Assembly (NCBI GenBank): GCA_009842205.1
Contig: VYFX01000063.1
Span: 62,001-126,000, forward strand
From: Paracoccaceae bacterium
GTDB lineage: Bacteria; Pseudomonadota; Alphaproteobacteria; Rhodobacterales; Rhodobacteraceae
Direction of reading: 5' to 3'
Length of the DNA stretch: 64,000 nucleotides
The notes under the pieces are model-generated. The model had not been told where the DNA came from. It saw only the letters and a list, made by a program, of their open reading frames with translations, and searched no databases. How positions within the stretch are numbered: position 1 is the stretch's first letter; the number at the start of each line of letters is the position of its first letter. Shown piece by piece: positions 8,168 through 16,889 of the stretch. Position numbers and translations under genes: made by a program.

Positions 8168-9013
8168 TTAACGTTTTGCTACAATCACCTTGATTTCGTC
8201 CAACTGTTCTTTCAGGGCTTCTATTTTGAGCATGAGAGTTTGATATTCGTTTTCCCTGACTGACTCTTGATCTTTCTTTCGTTCTACAGAATCCAGCTTT
8301 CCCTGTTCCGTCATAGCATTGACAATCACTGCAATAAACAGGTTTATTACCGCAAAACTGGTAATGAGTATGAAGGCAACAAAAACAATCCATGCGTGGG
8401 GAAATATCTCCATGACTGGACGAACAATGCCCATTGACCAGCTTTCCAAGGTCATGATCTGAAAAAGGGAGTACATGCTTTTACCAATAGTTCCAAACCA
8501 TGCGGGAAATACCTCGCCGAACAGTTTGGTTACCATTACACCAAAAATGTAATAGACCAGAGCCAACAAGGCAATCACACTTGAAATTCCGGGTATCGAA
8601 GCCATCAAAGCAGCGACAACCCGTCGCATTGAGGGAACATAGGTGATCAAGCGAAGACCACGTAATATACGAAGGGATCGTAGTACTGAAAGATTCCCAC
8701 TTGAAGGAACCAGGGCAATGCTGATTATTACAAAATCGAATATGTTCCAACCAGTGGTGAAAAAGCGCCAGCCAAAGGCAAACAATTTTATACATAATTC
8801 TGTAACAAAAATGGCAAGGAGTGCCTTATCCATGATAAGCAATATTGATCCAACCCGTTCCATTACATTGGAAGAGGTTTCCAACCCAAGTGTGATTGCA
8901 TTGATGACAATCAAAATCGTGATAATGCGAGAAATCCGAGGACTTTCTATAAATTGGCCCAACCTTCGACGAATCCTGTTAATGGCATTGTTGGGCTCGG
9001 GAAGAACTGTCAT
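8168..9013 (-). CDS. Bacterial voltage-gated sodium channel (NaChBac/NavAb family)
   Basis: This is a one-repeat, six-helix channel that assembles as a homotetramer in the inner membrane. From the chosen ATG at 9013 the protein is 281 residues, close to the 267-274 of characterised members. The voltage sensor S4 carries four arginines at three-residue spacing (R112, R115, R118, R121). The pore selectivity filter is TLESWS (188-193), the sodium-selective signature. S6 is followed by a C-terminal helix rich in Glu, Lys and Leu that can form the tetrameric coiled coil. A longer frame begins at TTG 9121, but the ATG has an AAGG site 8 bases upstream and matches family length. NhaA lies upstream on the same strand. 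Confidence 0.92.
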   Translation of the reverse strand: MTVLPEPNNAINRIRRRLGQFIESPRISRIITILIVINAITLGLETSSNVMERVGSILLIMDKALLAIFVTELCIKLFAFGWRFFTTGWNIFDFVIISIALVPSSGNLSVLRSLRILRGLRLITYVPSMRRVVAALMASIPGISSVIALLALVYYIFGVMVTKLFGEVFPAWFGTIGKSMYSLFQIMTLESWSMGIVRPVMEIFPHAWIVFVAFILITSFAVINLFIAVIVNAMTEQGKLDSVERKKDQESVRENEYQTLMLKIEALKEQLDEIKVIVAKR

Positions 9014-9233
9014 GTTGAAAACCTTGATCTTAATACAGGCTATTATTTCTTGTTGTGGTCGATCAAGTGGCAATCCAAAGATGTTGTGAGAGATTTTGAA
9101 TTGCCTTTTCCAACCCTGCAAAAAATACTGATAAATATCAACATCGTTTATGACAACCTGTTAGAAAAGGGAGGTTGATGGTTTATACTTGTTTCAAACA
9201 TGGTTTTTGTACCATTTGCAAGTGGTTAAACGA

Positions 9234-10409
9234 TCAACTGATCATTTCCTTCGGCTCGCTTACGAAATACCGAAGTAAAATATAACCGACAATGCCTGAA
9301 ACAAGCGAACCGGATAGGACTCCAAGTCTTACAGCCACTTGATGATCCGGATCATCAAAAGCCAGTGTACCGATAAACAGGCTCATGGTAAATCCAATTC
9401 CTGCAAGGGCAGCTCCACCATAGACATGTCTCCAGTTTACACCCTCTGGTAAACGGCAAAGACCAAGTTTTACACTTGCCCATGTAAATCCAAAAATACC
9501 AAGTTGCTTACCAAGTATCAATCCCAATGCAATTCCAAGTGGAATGGGTGAAAGAAAATCATCAAGGGTTATACCACCCAGATTGACACCCGCATTGGCA
9601 AAGGCAAAGACTGGCATAACGCATAACGCTACAAAACCATGTAATGAATGTTCGGCCTTTAACAAAGGTGGTTCTTTTGTCTGATCATTGACTCTCAAGG
9701 GGATAAAAAATGCAATTAACACCCCGGCAAGAGTTGCATGTACGCCGGATTTCAATACCGCTACCCACATGATTATTCCGACAACAATGTATGGGAGTAA
9801 TCTGGTCACGCCAGCCAGATTCAGACCTAACAGGATAGCAGTCCCGATGCCAGCAAAGGCAAGCGAAGTTAAAGAAAGATCTGCCGTGTAAAATATGGCA
9901 ATAATCAGGATTGCCCCCAGATCGTCAATCACTGCCAGAGCCAGTACGAATATCTTCAATCCTATGGGTATTCTGTTGCCAAGTATGGCCAGAACTCCTA
10001 CTGCAAAGGCAATATCGGTAGCTGCAGGTATAGCCCACCCCCGAAGGGAAACCGGATCACCAAAATTGAATGCAACGTAAATCAGAGCCGGGACAAGCAT
10101 ACCCCCAACTGCCGCCAGGGCTGGTAACATCGCTTCTTTCCAGGATGATAGATTTCCTTCCAGAAGCTCCCGCTTTATTTCCAAACCGACCAGCAGGAAA
10201 AATATCGCCATTAAACCATCATTGATCCAAAGCAGCAAAGGCTTTTCAATCAACAATAATCCAATCTGGATAACAACAGGTATGGTCAGAAGTGCATCAT
10301 ACAGGAAGGACAGGGGAGAATTGTTGATAATAAGGGCTATAATTGCAGCCATCATCAACAAAACACCACCGGCAGCTTCATGCTTCAACAATCGAGCAAG
10401 TTGATTCAC
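9234..10409 (-). CDS. nhaA: Na+/H+ antiporter NhaA
   Basis: This inner-membrane antiporter exports Na+ in exchange for protons and protects against salt and alkali. The 391 residues match the family. The two adjacent aspartates of the ion site are in LAVIDDLGAI (about residue 160), and TDIAFAVG (about 130) is the other family signature. About 11-12 hydrophobic helices are visible. Translation starts at GTG 10409, with AGGA 8 bases before it. It lies upstream of the sodium channel on the same strand, with about 220 bases between them. Confidence 0.96.
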   Translation of the reverse strand: MNQLARLLKHEAAGGVLLMMAAIIALIINNSPLSFLYDALLTIPVVIQIGLLLIEKPLLLWINDGLMAIFFLLVGLEIKRELLEGNLSSWKEAMLPALAAVGGMLVPALIYVAFNFGDPVSLRGWAIPAATDIAFAVGVLAILGNRIPIGLKIFVLALAVIDDLGAILIIAIFYTADLSLTSLAFAGIGTAILLGLNLAGVTRLLPYIVVGIIMWVAVLKSGVHATLAGVLIAFFIPLRVNDQTKEPPLLKAEHSLHGFVALCVMPVFAFANAGVNLGGITLDDFLSPIPLGIALGLILGKQLGIFGFTWASVKLGLCRLPEGVNWRHVYGGAALAGIGFTMSLFIGTLAFDDPDHQVAVRLGVLSGSLVSGIVGYILLRYFVSEPKEMIS

Positions 10410-10709
10410 TTCGGTATTCCTTTATTTTGTCCTGATTGATACAGCTAACTTCATGCTGTTAACTTGGGGTTGGAATATAGGTCATTAAGCCAAGCATTTA
10501 AGCAAGAAGTTGATTTGAATATACTCCAATCCAAGTCGAATTTTTCATGTAGTTCGAACTTCGTAATATATCTGCAATGCAATCAAGGGTTAATTGGTTT
10601 CACACAGCCAAATGATATTGATGTTTTATATAACAAATACCTGTGGTAGAAATAATCAGGATCAACAATTTGTCATCCTACACTGCATAATTGGTGATAT
10701 TTTTTGGTT
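10410..10709. other. Non-coding gap between CaCA antiporter and nhaA
   Basis: About 300 A+T-rich bases hold no supported gene. The region should contain the leftward nhaA promoter, but no confident -35/-10 pair was identified. A forward frame of 61 codons at 10464-10649 has no family features and was rejected. Confidence 0.4.
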
Positions 10710-11639
10710 CTAGAAAAAATGGGTACTGATATAGATCAAATACAGGGTTATCAGGATAATTCCGCTCACCCTTTTTATCCTCTTCCCTACAATCAGCACT
10801 ACGGAAATATAAATTGAGGTCAGGATTAAAACCCAAAGGTCAAAATCAAGTATTTCCGGAGAAAATGGCAAAGGGATGATCAGTGCCGTAATCCCTGTGA
10901 TAACTGTTATGTTGAAAAGATTGCTACCAATAACATTACCCAGACAAAGCTGGGTATTCCTTCGCCAAGCAGCAATTGAGGTGATTGCAATCTCAGGAAG
11001 TGATGTTCCAAAGGCAACAGCTGTCAGACCAATTGTTTCCTCGGAAATTCCCAATATGATTGACAATCCAATTGCTCCACGTACCAGAAATTCTGCACCG
11101 CCTATCAACGCCAGAAAACCAATGGTCAATAGAATGAAAATCACTGCAAATGAGTTGGTTCGAGGCCAGATATCATCTTGATTCGATTTGGTATCCGATT
11201 TGGCCTGACGTAAAGTCAAAGTTATATACCCCGCGATGGTTGCCAATAAGAGTACACCATGCCACCACAATATAAATCCGAAAATCAAACCGAATCCGGC
11301 AAACATGATGGTCGTAATGATGAGGGCAGTATAATCAGGACCTACCTTGAGGCCTTGTACGGTAACCGGGCAAATAACTGCTGCTGTTCCCAAAATAAGC
11401 ATGATATTGGCGATATTGCTCCCAATAACATTACCGATAGCCAAGCCCGGCAATTCCCTTAATGCAGCATCAATGTTGACCGCTATCTCTGGTAAAGACG
11501 TACCAAAACCAACGATTATGATTCCAACAAATAGGGGAGAAACTTTCAAACGATGTGATAAACGGGTTGCCCCTCGAACCACAATATCTCCTCCCAAAAG
11601 GAGTAATGCCAGACCCAAGCAAAACAACAGAAGGTTCAT
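10710..11639 (-). CDS. Calcium/sodium antiporter of the CaCA superfamily (YrbG type)
   Basis: This membrane exchanger has the two inverted alpha-repeats of the CaCA superfamily. The first is FGTSLPEIAVNIDAA followed by GNVIGSNIANI; the second is FGTSLPEIAITSIAA followed by GNVIGSNLFNI. The acidic and asparagine residues in these repeats bind Ca2+ and Na+. The length of 309 residues and about ten helices fit YrbG-like proteins. It is the third cation transporter in a row on this strand. The start at ATG 11639 is well placed. Confidence 0.9.
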   Translation of the reverse strand: MNLLLFCLGLALLLLGGDIVVRGATRLSHRLKVSPLFVGIIIVGFGTSLPEIAVNIDAALRELPGLAIGNVIGSNIANIMLILGTAAVICPVTVQGLKVGPDYTALIITTIMFAGFGLIFGFILWWHGVLLLATIAGYITLTLRQAKSDTKSNQDDIWPRTNSFAVIFILLTIGFLALIGGAEFLVRGAIGLSIILGISEETIGLTAVAFGTSLPEIAITSIAAWRRNTQLCLGNVIGSNLFNITVITGITALIIPLPFSPEILDFDLWVLILTSIYISVVLIVGKRIKRVSGIILITLYLIYISTHFF

Positions 11640-11989
11640 GCTAACTGGTCCAAGTTGTTATTGTATTTGTTTATGTTAGCCTCCAACCCTATTTTCTTTG
11701 GTAATTTAATCGCCATGATGTTTTGCTTAATTGAATTTGTTCAGAGATAATTTGAATATTCAATTTAAAAACCACTACCTGGAGCACTTTCTTTTTAACA
11801 TCAAGAAAGAAGTCTCAATTTATTGCATAGGACCTACTCCAAGCATTGAAATTCTCAGTTAGAAATTTGCCAAAATTGTGCTCTAATATTGTCATGATTT
11901 TATAATTTTAGTATTGGACCGTGACTGTATTCCAACTGTAATAACCAATAGGTTTGCGATATGATGATTTGTTCAGGTATGTTGTTTTG
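11640..11989. other. Non-coding divergent region
   Basis: This A+T-rich spacer separates the leftward CaCA gene from the rightward D-aminoacylase gene. It should carry divergent promoters. Only weak candidates were seen, such as TTGTCA near 11890 with a poor -10. No RNA gene or repeat was found. Confidence 0.35.
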
Positions 11990-13453
11990 ATGAATAATAG
12001 GTTTCAGGTTGAATTCCATTTTAGAAATGCCTTGATTTTTGATGGCGATGGAGCTGAACCGTTCAAGGGTGATATCGGCATATCAGATGGGAAAATCGAT
12101 TTTGTTGCACCTGCAAGCGAATGTATTGAAGTCATTTCCGATAAGGAATATGATTTGGCAGGAATGGCCCTCGCTCCAGGCTTTATTGATGCCCATACCC
12201 ATGATGATCATGCGGTTTTTGACCCAACTAAAATATATCCCAAGCTGTCGCAAGGGGTAACGACCATCGTTGCAGGTAATTGTGGTATTTCACTACCTCC
12301 CCTGACACTAAATGGCCAAATGCCGCCACCTCCCTTGAACCTCCTTGGCAACAGTGGTTTGTTCAAATTCCCCAACATGGCTTCCTACCGCAAGAGCCTC
12401 GCCAAGAATGGTCATGCCGTGAATCTCGTTTACCTCATCGGACATTCGTCCCTGCGAATTAAGGTGATGAATGATGTAACTCGGGAAGCGAATTCGGAAG
12501 AAATTAGATTAATGCACAACCTGTTGACTCAGGCCCTAAATGAAGGTGCCAGCGGTTTCTCGACAGGACTGTTTTACCCTCCAAACGAAGCGGCAAGTGA
12601 GGAAGAGGTTGTGGGGGTTGCAAGTGCCATGAAAAACCATGGAGGCATTTATACCACTCATATGAGGGATGAAGGGGATGATGTAATAAAAAGTATTGAT
12701 GAGTCTCTTTCGACGGCTAAAAAGGCAGGTGTTCCCCTTCTCATATCCCATCATAAATGTACCGGTCGCCAAAACTGGGGTCGAACCCGGGAAACCCTGC
12801 AATTACTGGAAGAGCATCGTCCATCATTACCACTGAACTTTGATATTTATCCCTATACGGCCGGTTCCACAATCTTGCAAGAGGATCAGGTAAGTGAGGA
12901 AACAAGGATTATGGTTACTTGGTCAAAAACACATCCTGAAAGAACGGGTCAGGAATTGGGTGACATAGCCAGGGAGTGGGAAGTTTCCTGCAAGGAAGCA
13001 GCAAGACGGTTAAAGCCTGCGGGTGCCATATATTTCCAGATGCATGAAGAAGATGTTCATAGATTGTTAAAATCTGATATAGCCATAATCGGATCAGACG
13101 GTATTCCCGAAGACGAACATCCACATCCACGCCTCTGGGGAACCTTTCCAAGAATAATTGGCCATTACGCAAGGGAACTTGGTTTGTTGACCATGTCTGA
13201 AGCAATAAACAAAATGACCGGTTTGCCAGCGAAGGTGTTCGGATTGGGCAAGCGAGGGCGGATAGCTCCAGGCCATTTTGCGGATTTGGTAATTTTTGAC
13301 CCAAAGACCATTATCGACAAAGCTGATTACGATAACCCCAAGGTCCCAAGTGAGGGCATCAATGCGGTCTGGGTTAATGGCAAGGAGGCTTTAAATTCCG
13401 GCAGTATCGGAGTTTCCAATGCGGGCAGATTGTTGCAATCTGATTTTTCCTGA
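11990..13453 (+). CDS. N-acyl-D-amino-acid deacylase (D-aminoacylase)
   Basis: This amidohydrolase-superfamily enzyme hydrolyses N-acyl-D-amino acids to D-amino acids plus a carboxylate. Zinc-site motifs are GFIDAHTHDDHAVF near residue 60, QGVTTIVAGNCGIS near 85, ISHHKCTG near 250, and the catalytic aspartate in IGSDGIPEDEHPHPRLWGTF near 365. The length of about 487 residues is normal. The open frame extends to TTG 11954, but ATG 11990 gives a start close to the family norm (FRNALIFDGDGAEP). It is convergent with a D-threonine-aldolase-like gene, which suggests a D-amino acid degradation pair. Confidence 0.88.
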   Translation: MNNRFQVEFHFRNALIFDGDGAEPFKGDIGISDGKIDFVAPASECIEVISDKEYDLAGMALAPGFIDAHTHDDHAVFDPTKIYPKLSQGVTTIVAGNCGISLPPLTLNGQMPPPPLNLLGNSGLFKFPNMASYRKSLAKNGHAVNLVYLIGHSSLRIKVMNDVTREANSEEIRLMHNLLTQALNEGASGFSTGLFYPPNEAASEEEVVGVASAMKNHGGIYTTHMRDEGDDVIKSIDESLSTAKKAGVPLLISHHKCTGRQNWGRTRETLQLLEEHRPSLPLNFDIYPYTAGSTILQEDQVSEETRIMVTWSKTHPERTGQELGDIAREWEVSCKEAARRLKPAGAIYFQMHEEDVHRLLKSDIAIIGSDGIPEDEHPHPRLWGTFPRIIGHYARELGLLTMSEAINKMTGLPAKVFGLGKRGRIAPGHFADLVIFDPKTIIDKADYDNPKVPSEGINAVWVNGKEALNSGSIGVSNAGRLLQSDFS

Positions 13454-13465
13454 TTAAAACCAAAA

Positions 13466-14566
13466 TCAACTAACACAACCTCTGGCGTCAACCTTGACAA
13501 GCCCCAATATCTTGTTCCCTGATTTCAGGGCTATGTAATCGTATAGATTAATAACGGGGCAAATATGGTTTGGGAGAATCTCTACGAGATCACCAACATT
13601 TGGTGAGGGTTCGCCAATTACCTCCATCTGGCCATGTTCCTCATTCAGTTTTCTTACCTTGGCCTGTGAACTCGGATCTATTCCATAACCGATCAAGCCG
13701 TTAAGGTCACTTGTCAGGGCTTTTGAACCAGCATCCAGAATTATTCTGTCTTTGGTGGGTTTTGAAACTACGGTGGTTAATACCCTCGCTGCGCAATTTC
13801 GAAGCTGGCAACTACCCTTTTCCAATATCATACGATCATTGAAAATATAGGTTCCTGCCCGATATTCGGTTATCCCCTCCAACCCCTCTTTCAAAAAGAG
13901 ATCCCTGGTACCTCCTGAGGATACGGATTCCACGGGAATACCATTACCCTCAAGCACCATTCTCAAGTTAGACAATAGAGCAGAAACCTCTTTCCTTGCA
14001 CCTGATGGTGGATAGGTCATAAGACCCTTGAAACGTAAATTCGAACTTGAAAAAATGGTTTGCGCCAATTGTAATACCTGTTCGGGATTGGCAAGACCGT
14101 TTCGTTTGAAACCTGTATCACATTCGATTAGTAAATCCAGGTTGAGGTTCTTGCTTGCCGCTACCGTGTTCAACTGTGAGATACAAAATTCATTATCGGC
14201 AACCAAGGTAAGTTTTGTCTGTCTGGCCAGATTGATCAATCTAGTCAGTTTTCGTTGACCGATAATGTTATAGGCAATCAAAATATCACCAATGCCTGCT
14301 TCTGCCATGATTTCTGCTTCACCCAACTTTTGGACAGTAATTCCACAAGCACCCAAATGCAGTTGGATTTTGGCGAATGGTACCATTTTGTGGGTTTTGA
14401 CATGTGGCCGAAAAGCAATTCCCAAATTATCAAAATACCTTTGAACACTGATCAGGTTTTGAAGCACTATCTCCAGATCAATAACCGGTATGGGGGTATC
14501 AAGCTCTTCCAAACATGTTACTGTTTCTTTAAAGCTAAAATATGACTGTGCTTCTTCGAATGTCAT
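13466..14566 (-). CDS. PLP-dependent D-threonine aldolase / D-serine dehydratase-like protein
   Basis: The protein has an alanine-racemase-like N-terminal barrel and a C-terminal beta domain. The PLP lysine is in RPHVKTHK (about residue 60). The divalent metal site at the C-terminus is in PNHICPVINLYD (His and Cys ligands, about 333-344). These features define the D-TA/DSD family, whose members cleave D-threonine to glycine plus acetaldehyde or dehydrate D-serine. Which reaction occurs here is not decidable by eye. The stop lies 12 bases from the stop of the D-aminoacylase, supporting a shared D-amino acid role. Confidence 0.85.
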   Translation of the reverse strand: MTFEEAQSYFSFKETVTCLEELDTPIPVIDLEIVLQNLISVQRYFDNLGIAFRPHVKTHKMVPFAKIQLHLGACGITVQKLGEAEIMAEAGIGDILIAYNIIGQRKLTRLINLARQTKLTLVADNEFCISQLNTVAASKNLNLDLLIECDTGFKRNGLANPEQVLQLAQTIFSSSNLRFKGLMTYPPSGARKEVSALLSNLRMVLEGNGIPVESVSSGGTRDLFLKEGLEGITEYRAGTYIFNDRMILEKGSCQLRNCAARVLTTVVSKPTKDRIILDAGSKALTSDLNGLIGYGIDPSSQAKVRKLNEEHGQMEVIGEPSPNVGDLVEILPNHICPVINLYDYIALKSGNKILGLVKVDARGCVS

Positions 14567-14967
14567 CTGGATTAGAAAATTGGGATCTTGTGTTTATTTA
14601 CACGGTTGTAAAAGTATAAGCCATTTAGAAATTCAATTGTCCAATATGGGTTTTTGTAAGAAGTATTTTATTTCACTTTTTGAATTAACAGGATTCTTAT
14701 TTTAATTTATTCCCTAACCTAAAATAAGATCGTAATTGCCATCTGTTGAGTTTCTGTTTTAAACGGCTTTGAGCCACAATTGCGAACCCAAGAAATAGCG
14801 AATGGCTGCTTGCTAACCGTCCTTTCTCTTTCGTTACTTTTATAGGGTAGCAGTTTTGGTAAGGAATTGTGGGCAGGTACATGTCTTCGTCAGCCCATGC
14901 ATGAGTTTGCAGATGAAGTAGTTTTAAAGGATATCAAAGGAAAGAGAGACAGGCAAGCCTTGAATAA
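14567..14967. other. Non-coding gap before the AbiE module
   Basis: About 400 bases contain no supported gene, RNA or repeat. The composition is A+T-rich on the left and becomes more mixed near 14760-14900. No attachment site was recognised at the left border of the AbiE island. Confidence 0.35.
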
Positions 14968-15007
14968 GTTTACACAAATACCATATGATTGTATCTTAAG
15001 TGTAAAT
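14968..15007 (+). promoter_or_regulatory. AbiE promoter with flanking inverted repeat (candidate AbiEi operator)
   Basis: The -35 TTTACA (14969-14974) and -10 TATCTT (14992-14997) are spaced by 17 bases. They are bracketed by GTTTACAC (14968-14975) and GTGTAAAT (15000-15007), an inverted repeat matching in 7 of 8 positions. Characterised AbiEi antitoxins repress their own promoter by binding inverted repeats, so this is a good autoregulatory operator candidate. The start would lie only a few bases before the first ATG. Confidence 0.55.
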
Positions 15008-15009
15008 TA

Positions 15010-15582
15010 ATGGACTTAGATATCATGCGCCTTGAAGAAGCACTCAAAACCCTTGACCGGTGGAGTCGGAGAGGTCGCTTTGTCTACACCCGCAATGACC
15101 TGCGGAAGCTTTTCCCGGGGGATAGTGATGTAACGTTCAAGGCTGCTCTTGAGCGGTTGACGACCACTGGTTTTCTGCAACGGGTGGCACGGGGGGTTTA
15201 CATGTACAAGCTGTCGGGAGATCCTGGACAGCATCTGCTTGAGCGGATTGCTGTCACCCTTCGCCGGGGACATTACAACTATCTCAGCTTGGAGTCGGCT
15301 TTGTCAGTTTACGGAATCATCTCCCAGGTCCCGTTGGCCGGCATTACCGTGATGACAACGGGCCGTTCCGGAGTCTTTGACACAACCCTTGGAAGGATTG
15401 AATTCATCCACACCAAAAGAAGCGGCGACCATATCCTTGCCCATACCAGGGACGTTGGTCACCCGCTACGCCTGGCAACGCCGGGGGCAGCTGTCAGGGA
15501 TCTGCGACGGGTTGGGCGGAACATCCACCTGATTGACGAGGGGGAATTGAAAGAGGTCTTTGCCGATGCAGGCCAGAATTGA
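15010..15582 (+). CDS. abiEi: AbiEi-family antitoxin/autorepressor
   Basis: This is the antitoxin of a type IV toxin-antitoxin and abortive-infection module. The N-terminal part (about 1-75) is a winged-helix DNA-binding domain, with TFKAALERLTTTGFLQRVARGVYMY as recognition helix and wing. The C-terminal part has the AbiEi core (YLSLESALSVYGIISQ and TPGAAVRDLRRVG). Two starts are possible: ATG 15010, nearly leaderless, or ATG 15025. It overlaps abiEii by 17 bases. The locus is clearly G+C-richer (about 60 percent in places) than its neighbours, indicating recent acquisition. Confidence 0.88.
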   Translation: MDLDIMRLEEALKTLDRWSRRGRFVYTRNDLRKLFPGDSDVTFKAALERLTTTGFLQRVARGVYMYKLSGDPGQHLLERIAVTLRRGHYNYLSLESALSVYGIISQVPLAGITVMTTGRSGVFDTTLGRIEFIHTKRSGDHILAHTRDVGHPLRLATPGAAVRDLRRVGRNIHLIDEGELKEVFADAGQN

Positions 15583-16528
15583 TTTACAGAACATGCTGGG
15601 GCAGGTCTGGGTTCAAAAACCCGAATTGCAGGCATTGGAATCAGTGGTGATCAAGGAACTGATCCATTGCGAGATCCTGTGGGCATTGGATAGGAAGGGG
15701 TTTCTCGATCAATTGACTTTTCATGGTGGCACGGCATTACGCCTCTGTTTCGGTGCCAACCGATTGAGCGAGGATCTGGATTTTGCCGGTGGTCCCGATT
15801 TTACCCGGAAGGATGTGGACGGGATTTCGGAGGTCCTCCGGACGCATTTGACACGTCGGTATGGTCTGGAGGTTACTGTCAAGGAACCGAAACCCCGAAA
15901 AAAGGAAGGTCCTGCGGTTGCGGTTGATACTTGGCAAATTTCAGTCGTTACCAATCCCCAGCAAAAGCACCTGCCACGCCAGAGGATCAAGATCGACATT
16001 GCCACAATGGAATCCAGAAGCAGGGACCTACATTCATTAAGGTCTAACTATGCGGTTCTGCCAAGCGGATTCGATGATTTACTTGTACCGGCCATGAGTC
16101 AAGAAGAGATCATGGCCAACAAGATCGTGTACCTACCGGTTGCCGTCAACCGGAACAGGATTCGTTTCCGTGATATTTGGGATATAGCTTGGCTAGACCG
16201 ACGAGGGATTCAAACCAATCATGAATGGATCACCGGAAGAATCGGAGAATTCGGAATAGAAGACTTTGGAGAACGGGTGAAAGCCATGCGACAAATGCTT
16301 CAACAAGCCGAAACCCAAACACGTTTCAGGGAAGAGATGGCACGATTCCTCCCACTTGATGTCATAACCCGAACCATTGATCGGCCCGAATACATGTCAC
16401 ATGTGATCAGGACTGTAGACGGACGGCTAGCCGAATCAACCTCCAATATAGGTACCCCCGAAAACAGCAACGGTTCTTCGCAGGACACTGACCTTTACCG
16501 TGGGGCATCTGATCCAAGTCCCTTTTGA
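15566..16528 (+). CDS. abiEii: AbiEii-family nucleotidyltransferase toxin
   Basis: This is the toxin of the AbiE module, a nucleotidyltransferase-fold enzyme; related toxins add nucleotides to tRNA and stop growth. The core motifs are intact: FHGGTALRL (52-60) and SEDLDF (68-73), with the two metal-binding acidic residues in DLDF. The start at ATG 15566 has GAGG 9 bases upstream within the end of abiEi; an in-frame TTG at 15560 is less likely. The length of 320 residues is normal and no damage is seen, in contrast to the decayed AbiEii-like gene at 6630-7339. Confidence 0.9.
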   Translation: MQARIDLQNMLGQVWVQKPELQALESVVIKELIHCEILWALDRKGFLDQLTFHGGTALRLCFGANRLSEDLDFAGGPDFTRKDVDGISEVLRTHLTRRYGLEVTVKEPKPRKKEGPAVAVDTWQISVVTNPQQKHLPRQRIKIDIATMESRSRDLHSLRSNYAVLPSGFDDLLVPAMSQEEIMANKIVYLPVAVNRNRIRFRDIWDIAWLDRRGIQTNHEWITGRIGEFGIEDFGERVKAMRQMLQQAETQTRFREEMARFLPLDVITRTIDRPEYMSHVIRTVDGRLAESTSNIGTPENSNGSSQDTDLYRGASDPSPF

Positions 16529-16889
16529 GCAAGGACACGGAAGCTTTTAGACATGCCCTTAATCAACGGTAATTTTAATCATGAGTATTAACATTTTGTT
16601 TTACCATTACATGGAATACACTGAGGGATAACCAATAGGATGGCAAAGAAATAAGCTCCCTTGAACGATCCCTACCGGGCAGGTGGAATCCTCAAGGTTT
16701 TAAAGCCTGAATCATAAATCACAAAAGTAATAAAATGATGCTGTTTGCCCTATAAATTAAAACTGATTTTGAACTCAATAATGGTTTTATGTCTGGAATT
16801 TTATGGAATTTACAACATAATTGGACTTTTGGAACAGGCTCTTAGTTTATACTTGGATTATATGTTTATGCTTGTTGTAGGATCATCAC
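16529..16889. other. Non-coding gap after the AbiE module
   Basis: About 360 bases return to the A+T-rich host composition. No gene, RNA or repeat is supported. The promoter of the downstream deacylase must lie here but no strong consensus pair was found. Confidence 0.35.

Noticed and set aside
10464..10649. A 61-codon forward frame between the CaCA and nhaA genes
   Set aside because: No ribosome site, no family similarity, and composition typical of spacer DNA.
14697..14882. A 61-codon reverse frame that might be a transposase remnant
   Set aside because: No transposase motif could be recognised and no inverted repeats flank it.
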